Shown in pieces: positions 33,513 to 42,739 of a stretch of DNA of 64,000 nt (the first letter of the stretch is position 1; each line of letters begins with the position of its first letter). Origin of the DNA: Phenylobacterium sp. (GTDB taxonomy: Bacteria; Pseudomonadota; Alphaproteobacteria; Caulobacterales; Caulobacteraceae); contig JADBYZ010000009.1 of assembly GCA_020402745.1 (NCBI GenBank), forward strand, positions 1 to 64,000, read 5' to 3'. The notes below the pieces were generated by a model. It had not been told where the DNA came from, did no database searches, and saw only the letters and a program-made list of their open reading frames with translations. The position numbers were made by a program, and so were the translations under genes.

Positions 33513-34676
33513 ATGCGCGCCCTCATCCTCGCCGCCGCCCTGGCCGCCTCGGCCCTGCCGGCCCTGGCCGCTGACAAGCCGCCGCCGCCGGCTTCGGTCC
33601 TCTTCTGGTCGCAGGCGCAGAAGGAGTCCGGCTTCCCGAAGATGGAGGCCTACTTCCCGGTCAGCACGGTGGTGCGGGGCGAGACGGTTCACCCCCTGCC
33701 GGCCGGCGCCCCGCTTGAGCTGACGCGGATTGCGGGGCGGGCCTTTGACCTCTCCGTCTACATGGAGCGGGAGAAGACCGCGGGCATTCTCGTCCTGCAG
33801 GACGGCAAGGTGCGGCTGGAGCGCTATGGCCTGGGCTTTGGCCCGGACGGGCGCTGGACGTCGTTCTCGGTGGCCAAGTCGGTGACCTCCACCCTGGTCG
33901 GGGCGGCGGTGAAGGACGGCTACATCCAGAGCCTGGACGATGCAGTCACCCGCTACATCCCCGGCCTGCGCGGCAGCGCCTACGACCAGGTCAGCGTGCG
34001 CCAGCTCCTGACCATGACCTCGGGCGTGAAGTGGAACGAGGACTACACCAACCCGAAAAGCGACGTGGCCCTCCTGTTCTCCACCCCGGCGGATCCGGGC
34101 CTGGACTCCACGGTCAGCTACATGCGCAGGCTGCCGCGCGAAGCCGCGCCGGGCGGCAAGTGGGTCTACAAGACCGGCGAGACCAACCTGATCGGGGTGC
34201 TGGTCACCTCGGCCACGGGCAAGTCCCTCTCGGCCTATCTCTCCGAGAAGATCTGGAAGCCCTACGGCATGGAGCAGGACGCCCTTTGGATGATCGATGA
34301 GCGGGGCCAGGAGGCGGGCGGCTGCTGCCTGTCCATGACCCTGCGCGACTATGGCCGGGTGGGTGAGTTCCTCCGCACCGGCGGGATCGGAGAGGGCGGG
34401 CCGGTCCTGCCCGAGGGCTGGATCGCCGAAGCCACCCGTCAGCAGGCGCCCACCGACGAGGGCTTTGGCTATGGCTACCAGTGGTGGACGCAAGCCGGCG
34501 GCGTCTACAACGGCATAGGTATTTTCGGGCAGCGCCTGCATGTGGACCCGGCCCGGAAGCTGGTGATCGTGCTCTCCAGCGCCTGGCCTGAGGCCACCAA
34601 CCCGGTCCGCTCCTTCCGCCAGGACGCCCTGATCGCCGGCATCGCCGCCCAGCTGGACGCCGAGGCGAAGCCCTAG
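33513..34676 (+). CDS. Secreted serine hydrolase, class C beta-lactamase family
   Basis: A signal peptide (RALILAAALAASALPALAA) precedes a penicillin-binding/beta-lactamase fold. Ser119-Val-Ala-Lys122 in FSVAKSVTS is the nucleophile/base pair. YKTGETNLIG and the late GYGYQWWTQ follow the EstB/6-aminohexanoate-dimer-hydrolase pattern more than true AmpC. It likely cleaves esters or amides in the periplasm. At 388 residues it has normal size. The start is the ATG at the signal peptide. Confidence 0.88.
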   Translation: MRALILAAALAASALPALAADKPPPPASVLFWSQAQKESGFPKMEAYFPVSTVVRGETVHPLPAGAPLELTRIAGRAFDLSVYMEREKTAGILVLQDGKVRLERYGLGFGPDGRWTSFSVAKSVTSTLVGAAVKDGYIQSLDDAVTRYIPGLRGSAYDQVSVRQLLTMTSGVKWNEDYTNPKSDVALLFSTPADPGLDSTVSYMRRLPREAAPGGKWVYKTGETNLIGVLVTSATGKSLSAYLSEKIWKPYGMEQDALWMIDERGQEAGGCCLSMTLRDYGRVGEFLRTGGIGEGGPVLPEGWIAEATRQQAPTDEGFGYGYQWWTQAGGVYNGIGIFGQRLHVDPARKLVIVLSSAWPEATNPVRSFRQDALIAGIAAQLDAEAKP

Positions 34677-34993
34677 CGGCCCGGTTTCGCTGAGCCGCCG
34701 TTGACCCGCCGGAGGGCGGGAAGGCGTCCCGCGAGGTGGTCGCGGTGGCATCGGAAGCAAATTCAGCCGGGATCATGGCGCTGCCTCCAGGCCCTGCAGG
34801 GTTCCTGGGCGGAATTTGAGCAACCGGTTGGGCGATCTGTAGGACCGAAGGTCCGTCGCGCAGAACATCGGCCCCGCCGCCGGTGAAAATCAGTAGCCCC
34901 CCTGACGTGGCGGCAGGTCTTGTCCCTGCGGGCGGGCGGGGTAAGCTTGGGAAAGATACGCGCCGGATCCCCGGCGCCGGCGGAGACAGGACC
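34677..34993. other. Intergenic region with repeat remnant
   Basis: No gene is supported. GCTGAGCCGCCGTTGACCC at 34690-34708 matches the flank of the palindromic repeat at 25010-25028. It is followed by a CCGCCGGAGGGCGG hairpin. The last 15 bases hold the ribosome site of the acyl-CoA dehydrogenase gene. Promoter elements must lie here, but none is convincing. Confidence 0.5.
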
Positions 34994-36205
34994 ATGGCGG
35001 ATTTCGGCGGCGACGTTGAACTCGAGGCCTTCCGGAAGGAGGCCCGCAGCTGGCTTGAAGCGAATTTTCCCGAGTCTCTGAAGGGCCAGGCCGGTGCGGC
35101 CCTCGCCTCCATGGAGGGCTCCGGGCCTCAAGGCGACATGAAGCTCTGGAAGGAGCGGATGGCTGACAAGCGCTGGGGCGCCCCGACCTGGCCGGCGGAG
35201 TACGGCGGCGGCGGGCTCACCCCGCAACAGGGCCGGGTCCTGTCGCAGGAGATGGCCAGGGTTGGCGCCTTCAATCCGATGGTCTTCGGCATGGGGATCA
35301 CCATGATCGGGCCGACCATCCTGGACTACGGCACCGAAGAGCAGAAGAAGACCCACATCCCGCCCATCGTGCGCGGCGAAGTTCAATGGTGCGTGGGCTA
35401 TTCTGAACCCAACGCCGGCTCGGACCTGGCCTCCCTGCAGACCCGCTGCGAGGACAAGGGCGACCACTGGCTGATCAACGGCCAGAAGATCTGGACCTCC
35501 GGCGCCCAGTACTCCGCCTGGTGCGGGGCCCTGGTCCGCACGGACCCGACGGTGAAGAAGCATGACGGCATCAGCTTCCTGCTGATCAACATGCGCCAGC
35601 CGGCCATCGAGACCCGGCCGATCAAGCTGATCGCCGGCGCCTCGCCCTTCTGCGAGACCTTCTTCACCGACGCCGTGGCGCCCAAGGACGCCCTGCTCGG
35701 CAAGCTCAACGAGGGCTGGTCGGTGGGCAAGCGCCTGCTGCAGCATGAGCGCGCCAGCCAGACCGGCGTCTCCATGGGCGGCCGCGCCACTCCGCTGGAG
35801 GAGATCGCCCGCAAGTATGTGGGTGAGGACGGCAGGGGCCGGATCGCCGACGGCGACCTGCGCACCCGGATGATCCGCCACATCATGGACGCCCGGGTCC
35901 ACAGCCTGACCCTGGCCCGCGCCGCGGCCGAGGCCAAGGGTGCTTCGGGCGCCACCAACGCCGCCTCCGTGCTCAAGAACTCGGCCACCCACGTGGCCCA
36001 GATCCGGCAGGAGATGGTGCTGGAGATCATGGGCCACCAGGGCCTGGGCTGGGACGGCGAGGCCTTCACCGGCGCCGAGATCGAGGCCGTGCGCAGCTGG
36101 CTTTCGGGCCGGGCCATGTCGATCTACGGCGGCTCGGTGGAGGTGCAGAACAACATCATCTCCAAGCGCATCCTCGGCCTGCCGGACACCACCCAGTCGG
36201 CCTGA
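34994..36205 (+). CDS. Acyl-CoA dehydrogenase
   Basis: The 403-residue flavoenzyme shows the N-terminal helical domain (WGAPTWPAEYGGGGLTPQQ), the middle sheet (WCVGYSEPNAGSDLASLQTR) and the C-terminal helices ending SIYGGSVEVQNNIISKRILG. That last segment holds the FAD/base region typical of the class. It oxidises an acyl-CoA to the 2-enoyl-CoA and passes electrons to ETF. It is the first gene of a three-gene set with an acyl-CoA ligase and a ThDP enzyme. The ATG fits the family start MADF; upstream ATGs do not. Confidence 0.93.
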   Translation: MADFGGDVELEAFRKEARSWLEANFPESLKGQAGAALASMEGSGPQGDMKLWKERMADKRWGAPTWPAEYGGGGLTPQQGRVLSQEMARVGAFNPMVFGMGITMIGPTILDYGTEEQKKTHIPPIVRGEVQWCVGYSEPNAGSDLASLQTRCEDKGDHWLINGQKIWTSGAQYSAWCGALVRTDPTVKKHDGISFLLINMRQPAIETRPIKLIAGASPFCETFFTDAVAPKDALLGKLNEGWSVGKRLLQHERASQTGVSMGGRATPLEEIARKYVGEDGRGRIADGDLRTRMIRHIMDARVHSLTLARAAAEAKGASGATNAASVLKNSATHVAQIRQEMVLEIMGHQGLGWDGEAFTGAEIEAVRSWLSGRAMSIYGGSVEVQNNIISKRILGLPDTTQSA

Positions 36206-36259
36206 AACCGCGTCGGCTTTCACTTGCAGTCGGCGGCCGGGCCGTTCATCCAGAGGGGC

Positions 36260-38032
36260 ATGGACACCGCCCAGGCCCCTATCCGTGATCCCCGCTACGC
36301 CCCCGCCCGTCTCGAGGTGGAGGACCGGCCGGACGGAACGCGGATCCTGTTCAACCCGACGCCGCTGGACGGGCCCTTCCCGACGGTGGCCGGCCCCCTC
36401 CTGCACTGGGCCGAGCGGGCGCCCGCCCGGACCTGGCTGGCCGAGCGGTCGGGCGAGGGCTGGCGCGAGGTCGGCTATGCGGAGGCCGCCGGGCGCGTCG
36501 CCGCCTTCGCGGGCGGCCTGCGCGAGCGGGGGATCGGCGGGCCTCGGCCCCTGCTGATCCTGGCCCGCAACGGGATCGACCACGCCCTCATCAGTTACGC
36601 GGCCATGAGCCAGGCCATGCCGGTCGCCCCGGTCTCGCCCCAGTACGGCCTGCCGGGCGCCAACCTCGCGCGCCTGGCCCAGGCGGTGGAGACCCTGAAC
36701 CCCTCGGCCATCTACACCGAGGACGCCGCCCTGTTCGGCGAGGCCCTGGCGGCGCCCTTCCTGGCGGGCCTGCCGGTGATCGCGGGTCGCAACGCCCGGC
36801 CCGGGGACGTGTCTCTGGCCGACCTGGAGCGGGCCTCGCCGGCGGCCCCCTCGGCCCGGCCCGGGGACCACGCCAAGTACCTGTTGACCTCCGGCTCCAC
36901 GGGGCGTCCCAAGGCGGTGATCAACCTGCAGGAACGCATGGCCGCCAACGCCGCCCAGGTGGCCGCCTGCTTCGCCGACCCGGACCCGCCGGTGGTGGTC
37001 AACGCTGCGCCCTGGAGCCACAGCCTGGGCGCCAACGCCATCCTGCACATGGTGCTGCACCGGGGCGGGACCCTCTACATCGACGCCGGCCAGCCGGTGG
37101 AGGGCCGCTTCGGCGACACGGTGCGGAACCTGCGCGAGGTGGCGCCGACCTATCACAACATGGTCCCGGCCGGCTGGATGATGTTCGCCGGCGAGCTGGA
37201 GGCCGATGCCGACCTCGCCCGCAACTTCTTCTCCCGGGTCCGGCTGCTCCAGTACGGCGGGGCCAATTTGGGGCAGGAGATCTGCGACCGCATCCAGGCC
37301 GTGGCGGTGCGCACGGTGGGCGAGCGGATCAGCTTCTCCTCGGGCTATGGCGCGACCGAGACCGGTCCAACGGCGGCCAATGTCCATTGGCCCAACACCC
37401 GCATGGGGATGATGGGCCTGCCCCTGCCGGGCACGACGGTGAAGCTGGCGCCCCTGGCCGGCAAGCTGGAGTTCCGGGTCAAGGGACCGCAGGTCACCCC
37501 GGGCTATCTGGGCCAGCCCGAGCTGTCGGCGGCGAGCTTTGACGAGGAGGGCTTCTATCGCCTGGGCGATGCGGCGCGGCTGGTGGACCCGGAGGACATC
37601 CGCAAGGGCCTGGCCTTCGACGGGCGCCTGTCCGAGAACTTCAAGCTGGCCAGCGGCACCTTCGTGAATGTCGGCGAGCTGCGGATCGCCGTGATCGGCG
37701 CCGTCGGAGACGCCGTGACCGACGCCATCGTCTGCGGCGAGGGCGAGGCGGGGGTGGGCCTGCTGTTCTATCCGCGGCCCGGCCACGCCCCCGAGGCGGT
37801 GGCCGAAGCGGTGCGCGCGGGCGTGGCGGCGCACAACGCTCGGGGCGGCGGCGGGGCGGGGCGGGTGGCCCGGGCCCTGGTCCTGCCCGACGGCCCGGAC
37901 GCCAACGCCGGGGAGATCACGGACAAGGGCTACATCGCCCAGCCGGTGGCGCGGGCCTTGCGGGCCGCCGTCATCGGGCGGATGTTCGCAGGCGCGCCGG
38001 ACCCCGGCGTGATGGTTTTCGAAACGGCCTGA
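36260..38032 (+). CDS. Feruloyl-CoA synthetase-like AMP-binding enzyme
   Basis: The adenylation fold is shown by LLTSGSTGRPKAVINLQERM (phosphate loop), GYGATETGP (A5) and YRLGDAARL (A7). The N-terminus (PARLEVEDRPDGTRIL, then LLHWAERAPARTWLAER) and PVSPQYGL are closest in style to feruloyl-CoA synthetases. The usual C-terminal lysine motif is loosely present near ITDKGYIAQ. It would activate an aromatic or phenylpropanoid acid with ATP and CoA. It follows the acyl-CoA dehydrogenase gene by about 50 bases. AGAGGGG before the second ATG decides the start. Confidence 0.85.
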   Translation: MDTAQAPIRDPRYAPARLEVEDRPDGTRILFNPTPLDGPFPTVAGPLLHWAERAPARTWLAERSGEGWREVGYAEAAGRVAAFAGGLRERGIGGPRPLLILARNGIDHALISYAAMSQAMPVAPVSPQYGLPGANLARLAQAVETLNPSAIYTEDAALFGEALAAPFLAGLPVIAGRNARPGDVSLADLERASPAAPSARPGDHAKYLLTSGSTGRPKAVINLQERMAANAAQVAACFADPDPPVVVNAAPWSHSLGANAILHMVLHRGGTLYIDAGQPVEGRFGDTVRNLREVAPTYHNMVPAGWMMFAGELEADADLARNFFSRVRLLQYGGANLGQEICDRIQAVAVRTVGERISFSSGYGATETGPTAANVHWPNTRMGMMGLPLPGTTVKLAPLAGKLEFRVKGPQVTPGYLGQPELSAASFDEEGFYRLGDAARLVDPEDIRKGLAFDGRLSENFKLASGTFVNVGELRIAVIGAVGDAVTDAIVCGEGEAGVGLLFYPRPGHAPEAVAEAVRAGVAAHNARGGGGAGRVARALVLPDGPDANAGEITDKGYIAQPVARALRAAVIGRMFAGAPDPGVMVFETA

Positions 38033-38069
38033 CGCAGAAGGCCACGACGGGCGGGGAGGCCCAAACCAC

Positions 38070-39611
38070 ATGAACGGCGCCGACGCCCTGATGCGCACCC
38101 TGGTGGACAATGGCGTGACCGCCTGCTTCGCCAACCCCGGCACCAGCGAGATGCAGTTCGTCAGCGCCCTGGACGGCCAGCCGGCCATGCGCCCGGTCCT
38201 TTGCCTGTTCGAGGGGGTGGCGACCGGCGCCGCCGACGGCTATGGCCGCATGGCCGGGACGCCCGCCTGCACCCTGCTGCACCTCGGCCCCGGCTACGGC
38301 AACGGCCTCGCCAACCTGCACAACGCCCGGCGGGCCTACACCCCCATCGTCAACGTGGTGGGCGACCACGCAACCTATCACCGCAAGTATGACGCGCCCC
38401 TGAACTCGGACATCCCGTCCATCGTCGCGGCCAACTCCCTCTGGGTGAAGTCGGCCGACACCCCGGACGAGGTGGCCGCCGTGACCGCCGAGGCGATCAC
38501 CGCCAGCCATGGCCCGCCCGCCGGCCCGGTCAGCCTGATCCTGCCGGCGGACGCGGCCTGGACGGAAACCTCCGTGACCTTCGCCCCCGCCTCGCGCCCC
38601 GGCCCGAGGGCGCCGGACGGCCAGGCCGTGGAGGCCGCCGCCCGCGCGATCCGGTCCGCCAAGGCGCCCGTGGTGCTGATCGGCGGCGGCGCCTGCCTGG
38701 CGGCGGGCCTGGCCCAGGCCGCCCGGCTGCAGGCGGCGGGCGTGCGCGTCATGGCCGACACCTTCGTGGCTCGTCAGCCGCGCGGCGCCGGCGTCTTCGC
38801 CCCGGCCCGTATGCAGTACTTTGGCGAGGCCGCCCTGGAGGAGCTGGCCGGGACCGACCTGATGGTCTTCGCCGGCACCACCCAGCCGGTGGCCTTCTTC
38901 GCCTATCCCCGCCGGCCCAGCGTGCTGGTGCCCGAGGGCTGCGTCACCCTGTCCCTGGCGGACCGGGCGACCGACTCCGCAGCGGCCCTGCAGGCCCTGG
39001 CCGACGCCCTGGGCGCGCCGGCTTCAGGGCCGACCCAGCCCCTGACGCGCCCGGCCAGCCCGGCCTCGGGGCCCCTGACGCCTCAGGCCTGCGGCGTGGC
39101 GGTGGCCCGTCACCTGCCCGAGGGCGCCATCCTGTGCGACGACGCGGTCACCTCCGGGGGCGGGGTCGCTGTGCCCTGCATGACCACGGTTCCCCACGAG
39201 GTCCTCGCCCTGACCGGCGGCGCCATCGGCATCGGCGGCCCCATGGCCATTGGCGCGGCGGTGGCCTGCCCGGACCGGAAGGTCGTCTCGCTGAACGGCG
39301 ACGGCTCGGCCATGTACACGGTGCAGAGCCTCTGGACGATGGCCCGGGAGAAGCTGGACGTGACCGTGGTGGTTTTCGCCAACCACAGCTACCGCATCCT
39401 CAATATCGAGATGAGCCGGACCGGCGCCGGCCAGGCCGGACCCTCGGCCCGCAAGCTGCTGGACCTGGGCGATCCCGAGATCGACTGGGTGTCCCTGGCC
39501 CGGGGGCTGGGTGTCGAGGCGGTGCGCTGCGAGACCGGCGAGGCCTTCGAGGCCGCCTTCGCCAGCGCCATGTCCCAGCGCGGCCCGCGCTTCATCGAGG
39601 CGGCGATCTGA
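38070..39611 (+). CDS. ThDP-dependent acetolactate synthase/decarboxylase-like enzyme
   Basis: The 513-residue protein has the thiamine diphosphate enzyme layout. Glu48 in LCLFEGVATGAADGYGRM activates the cofactor. A central domain lacking FAD-specific features follows, then a C-terminal domain with LNGDGSAMYTVQSLWTM (metal motif GDG) and VVVFANHSYRIL. It belongs with acetolactate-synthase-like and benzoylformate-decarboxylase-like proteins; the reaction cannot be named. It is the last gene of the ligase cluster, 37 bases downstream, and may act on a 2-oxo acid or aldehyde intermediate of the same route. Confidence 0.85.
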   Translation: MNGADALMRTLVDNGVTACFANPGTSEMQFVSALDGQPAMRPVLCLFEGVATGAADGYGRMAGTPACTLLHLGPGYGNGLANLHNARRAYTPIVNVVGDHATYHRKYDAPLNSDIPSIVAANSLWVKSADTPDEVAAVTAEAITASHGPPAGPVSLILPADAAWTETSVTFAPASRPGPRAPDGQAVEAAARAIRSAKAPVVLIGGGACLAAGLAQAARLQAAGVRVMADTFVARQPRGAGVFAPARMQYFGEAALEELAGTDLMVFAGTTQPVAFFAYPRRPSVLVPEGCVTLSLADRATDSAAALQALADALGAPASGPTQPLTRPASPASGPLTPQACGVAVARHLPEGAILCDDAVTSGGGVAVPCMTTVPHEVLALTGGAIGIGGPMAIGAAVACPDRKVVSLNGDGSAMYTVQSLWTMAREKLDVTVVVFANHSYRILNIEMSRTGAGQAGPSARKLLDLGDPEIDWVSLARGLGVEAVRCETGEAFEAAFASAMSQRGPRFIEAAI

Positions 39612-39637
39612 TCCCCGACCCGCGGGCGCAAGGAAAA

Positions 39638-39665
39638 GGGCCCGCGGGAGCGATCCCGCGGGCCC
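39638..39665. terminator. Perfect 12-bp hairpin between convergent genes
   Basis: GGGCCCGCGGGA-GCGA-TCCCGCGGGCCC forms a perfect stem with a tetraloop 27 bases after the ThDP gene and 25 bases before the end of the convergent cysteine-rich gene. There is no T-run on either side. It likely acts for both transcripts. Confidence 0.65.
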
Positions 39666-39689
39666 TCGTCGTTCCGGGGTGAGCCGGTC

Positions 39690-41015
39690 CTACTTGTTGC
39701 CGGGAAGAGCGCAGTCCTTGGAGAAGGCGCAGCCGACGGCGCTGATCGGCGTCAGGGGCTCGCTCTTATACTCGAGGATATAGCCCTTGAGGCCGTCGGC
39801 GCAGGCGGTCTCGAGATAGGTGGTCCCCGAGGCGGTCTTGCCGAGAACGCGGACCGCGGAAACCTCGCACTCGTTCTTGCCCATCTTCTTGAGGTCCGCC
39901 GTAACCACTTTCAGCGAGGCCTCAGGCTTGGAGAAGGAGCAGCGGTATCCGACCACCGGGGCCCGGGCGCAGTCCACCACCTGGGTCGTCTCAGCCTTTG
40001 TTGTAAAGATTCCGACGGCGCCGTCCGGCCGGTTGCCGCAGGACAGTTCCACCACGTCCCTGCCGGGGGGCGAGGGGAAGGGGGCGTACTTGGACACCTG
40101 GCAGTCGAAGCCGGCCTTCTTGGACAGGTTGGAGTAGAGGCCGGCCTGGGCGGTCTGGGCCTCCTTGGCGTCCGTCAGGGCGCAGCCGCCCAGAAGGGCC
40201 ATGGCCTTCTCGCAGGACGTGGTCTGGGACAACTGACCCTTGTCGACCTTGTAGATGTAGCCCTTACCGTCCTGGCAGGCGGCCTCGTAGTAGACGGATC
40301 CGGCCTGGGACACGCCGATGTAGCGGCGGTCCCTCACGACGCAGCCGTTGTTGGCCGCCGCCGCATAACGATCGACCACGGCGAGGCGGTAGGCGGCGTC
40401 ATGCAGGGTGCACTTTATGTTTCCATCGTTGGCGTCGAAGACCAGGCAGTCATTGGCGACCGCCGACCCGTCCGGATTGGCAGGGGCGTCGACCTGGAGA
40501 ACGTAGCCCGTCCCGCCCTGGCAGGACACTTCCAGGAAGGTGTTCTTGGTGGTCTGACCGATACCCCGGGCGCCGTCGGGCGTGCAGTTGAGGCCCGCCT
40601 TGGTCAGGAGGGGCGCCAGGTCGGCCTGGGGATTGGCGTTGCCGGGGAGCTTACAGGGCAGGGAGGGCGGCTTGCCGTCGGGCTGGGGCGAGTTGGCCTC
40701 GATGCAGGTGAAGGCGGTGGGCTTCACGCCCGCAGGGGGGGCCTGCAGGACGAATCCGACGCCGCGGTCACAGTCGATCTCGTAATAGCTGGTCTCGGCC
40801 TTGGTCTTCGGATCCCTCATCTTGCCAACGAGGCGGGCATCGGTGACCTGGCAGGCGATGCCGGCGGCCTGGGCGACGGCGGGAGCCTCCGCCATACCCT
40901 GGGTGCGCGCAGCGGCCAGGGCGGCCTCTTCCTTCTTGGAGGCCGAGACGGCGGTCACCGTTCCCAGGGCCAGGGCCAAGGCCGCGGTGGCCAGGCCGAT
41001 TGCGACGCGTTTCAT
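39690..41015 (-). CDS. Secreted cysteine-rich protein with five tandem repeats
   Basis: MKRVAIGLATAALALALGTVTA is a signal peptide; GGAGGAAACC precedes this ATG. The mature 415 residues form five repeats of about 80, each with four cysteines: 55/82/104/121, 144/165/190/202, 225/247/268/278, 305/326/349/359 and 383/405/429/435. All 20 cysteines fit the pattern. The first pair brackets a segment ending in E-x-C-x-x-G-x-G(Y/F), e.g. YYEIDCDRGVGFVL and YLETACADGLKGYIL. Each repeat probably holds two disulfides. I recognise no family; a periplasmic or surface binding role is conceivable but unproven. Confidence 0.85.
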   Translation of the reverse strand: MKRVAIGLATAALALALGTVTAVSASKKEEAALAAARTQGMAEAPAVAQAAGIACQVTDARLVGKMRDPKTKAETSYYEIDCDRGVGFVLQAPPAGVKPTAFTCIEANSPQPDGKPPSLPCKLPGNANPQADLAPLLTKAGLNCTPDGARGIGQTTKNTFLEVSCQGGTGYVLQVDAPANPDGSAVANDCLVFDANDGNIKCTLHDAAYRLAVVDRYAAAANNGCVVRDRRYIGVSQAGSVYYEAACQDGKGYIYKVDKGQLSQTTSCEKAMALLGGCALTDAKEAQTAQAGLYSNLSKKAGFDCQVSKYAPFPSPPGRDVVELSCGNRPDGAVGIFTTKAETTQVVDCARAPVVGYRCSFSKPEASLKVVTADLKKMGKNECEVSAVRVLGKTASGTTYLETACADGLKGYILEYKSEPLTPISAVGCAFSKDCALPGNK

Positions 41016-41199
41016 GATGGGGTTTCCTCCGGGAGACGTGTTCCTTCGGCTCTTAATCCCTTGCCGCCTCTGACGGCAAGTCGCCTTGGCACGGTAAGAG
41101 GTTGCAATGCGCCTGTGACCGTTTGACGTCGTCTCATCGGCAATAGGATTTGATCCCAGCGCGCCGAGGGCCGAAACTGTCTGTTCAAGGAGGCTGGTC

Positions 41200-42264
41200 A
41201 TGCGCGATGGTTTCGAAGATCCGGTCCAGGAGGCCCACAAGGCGAAGATCACCTATCCCTTCCCGGGCGGGCCGGAGCAGGGCGAGGCGGTGGACGTCGC
41301 CCCCGGGGTGAAGTGGCTGAGGATGCCCCTAGGCGGGTCGCTGGCCTGGATCAATGTCTGGGCGATCCGCGAGGCGGGCGGCTGGGCGATTGTCGACACC
41401 GGCCTTGGGGGGCAGGCGACACGGGAGTCCTGGCGCAAGGCCCTGGCCGGTCCCCTGGAGGGCCTGCCGGTCACCCGGGTCTTCGTGACCCACATGCACC
41501 CCGACCATATCGGCATGTCCGGCTGGATGACGCGCAAGTTCGGGTGCCGCCTCTGGATCACCCGGCTGGAGTTCCTGATGTGCCGCTCCCTGTCGGCCGA
41601 CACCGGCCGCGAGGCGCCCGAGGACGCCCTGGTCTTCTACCGGGCCGCCGGCTGGGACGAGGAGGCCCTGGAGGACTACCGGGCCCGCTTCGGCGGCTTT
41701 GGAAAGAGCCTCCACGCCCTGCCCGACAGCTTCCAGCGCCTGTCCGACGGCGATGTCGTCCCGATCGGCGACCATGACTGGAAGGTGGTGGTCGGCTCGG
41801 GCCACTCACCGGAGCATGCCTGCCTCTGGTGCCCAGAGCTGAAGCTGATGATCAGCGGCGACCAGGTCCTGCCCAAGATCACCTCCAACGTCTCGGTCTT
41901 CCCGACGGAACCCGCCGGCGACCCCCTGACCGACTGGCTGACCTCCCTCGCCCGGATCCGCGGGATCATCCCGGACGACGTCCTGGTCCTGCCCGCCCAC
42001 AACGAGCCCTTCCATGGCCTGCACGCCCGGATCGATCACCTGATCGGCGGGCACGAGCGCAGCCTCATCCGGCTGCACAAGCTGCTGGAAGAGCCGAAGC
42101 GGGCTATCGACACCTTCCACATCCTCTTCCGGCGCAAGATCGACCGCTGGACGCTGGGCATGGCCACCGGCGAGAGCCTGGCCCACCTCAACTGCCTGCT
42201 GGCCCGGGGCCAGGCCGTCCGCACCCAGGACGAGGCCGGGGTGGACTGGTATCGTGCCGTCTGA
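41200..42264 (+). CDS. Metallo-beta-lactamase fold hydrolase
   Basis: The 354-residue enzyme has THMHPDHIGMSGWMT, the HxHxDH metal motif, near residue 100. Further ligands are in GSGHSPEHACLW, ISGDQVLP and the late LPAHNEPFHG. A C-terminal helical extension (RIDHLIGGHERSLIRLHKLL) resembles the substrate-sensing tail of LACTB2/glyoxalase-II-like proteins. It is cytosolic, with thioester or phosphoester hydrolysis likely. The start codon gives MRDGFEDP with GGAGG upstream. Its last 11 bases overlap the next GNAT gene. Confidence 0.9.
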   Translation: MRDGFEDPVQEAHKAKITYPFPGGPEQGEAVDVAPGVKWLRMPLGGSLAWINVWAIREAGGWAIVDTGLGGQATRESWRKALAGPLEGLPVTRVFVTHMHPDHIGMSGWMTRKFGCRLWITRLEFLMCRSLSADTGREAPEDALVFYRAAGWDEEALEDYRARFGGFGKSLHALPDSFQRLSDGDVVPIGDHDWKVVVGSGHSPEHACLWCPELKLMISGDQVLPKITSNVSVFPTEPAGDPLTDWLTSLARIRGIIPDDVLVLPAHNEPFHGLHARIDHLIGGHERSLIRLHKLLEEPKRAIDTFHILFRRKIDRWTLGMATGESLAHLNCLLARGQAVRTQDEAGVDWYRAV

Positions 42265-42739
42265 GGCGGTCCGGGTCCGGGCGGCCGGGCCGGCGGACCT
42301 GACGACCATCCACGGCTTCATCCTGGACCTGGCGGCGTACGAGCGGCTGTCGCATGAGGCTGAGGCCACTCTGGCTGACCTCGAACGGGACCTCTTCGGG
42401 CCCGCGCCCCGGGTCTTCTGCGACATCGCCGAGATCGACGGCGCACCGGTGGGTTTCGCCCTGTGGTTCTACAGCTACTCGACCTTCCGGGGCCGGCACG
42501 GGATCTGGCTGGAGGACCTCTTCGTCCGGCCGGAACGCAGGGGAGCGGGGGCGGGACTGGCCCTGCTGAAGGCACTGGCCCGGCGCTGCGCCGATCAGGA
42601 TCTGGCGCGGCTGGAATGGTCGGTGCTGGACTGGAACGCCCCGGCCATCGGCTTCTACGATTCCCTTGGCGCCCTGACGATGGACGAGTGGACGACACGT
42701 CGCCTGACCGGCGCCGCCCTGGAGGCCCTGGCCCGATGA
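42254..42739 (+). CDS. GNAT N-acetyltransferase, SAT-like
   Basis: The 161-residue acetyltransferase has VRVRAAGPADLTTIHGFI, IWLEDLFVRPERRGAGAG (acetyl-CoA loop RRGAGAG) and LEWSVLDWNAPAIGFYDSLG. The latter parts match spermidine/thialysine acetyltransferases of the diamine type. The substrate remains uncertain. It starts inside the MBL gene and ends in ATGA overlap with a second GNAT gene, so the three are co-transcribed. Confidence 0.88.
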   Translation: MPSEAVRVRAAGPADLTTIHGFILDLAAYERLSHEAEATLADLERDLFGPAPRVFCDIAEIDGAPVGFALWFYSYSTFRGRHGIWLEDLFVRPERRGAGAGLALLKALARRCADQDLARLEWSVLDWNAPAIGFYDSLGALTMDEWTTRRLTGAALEALAR

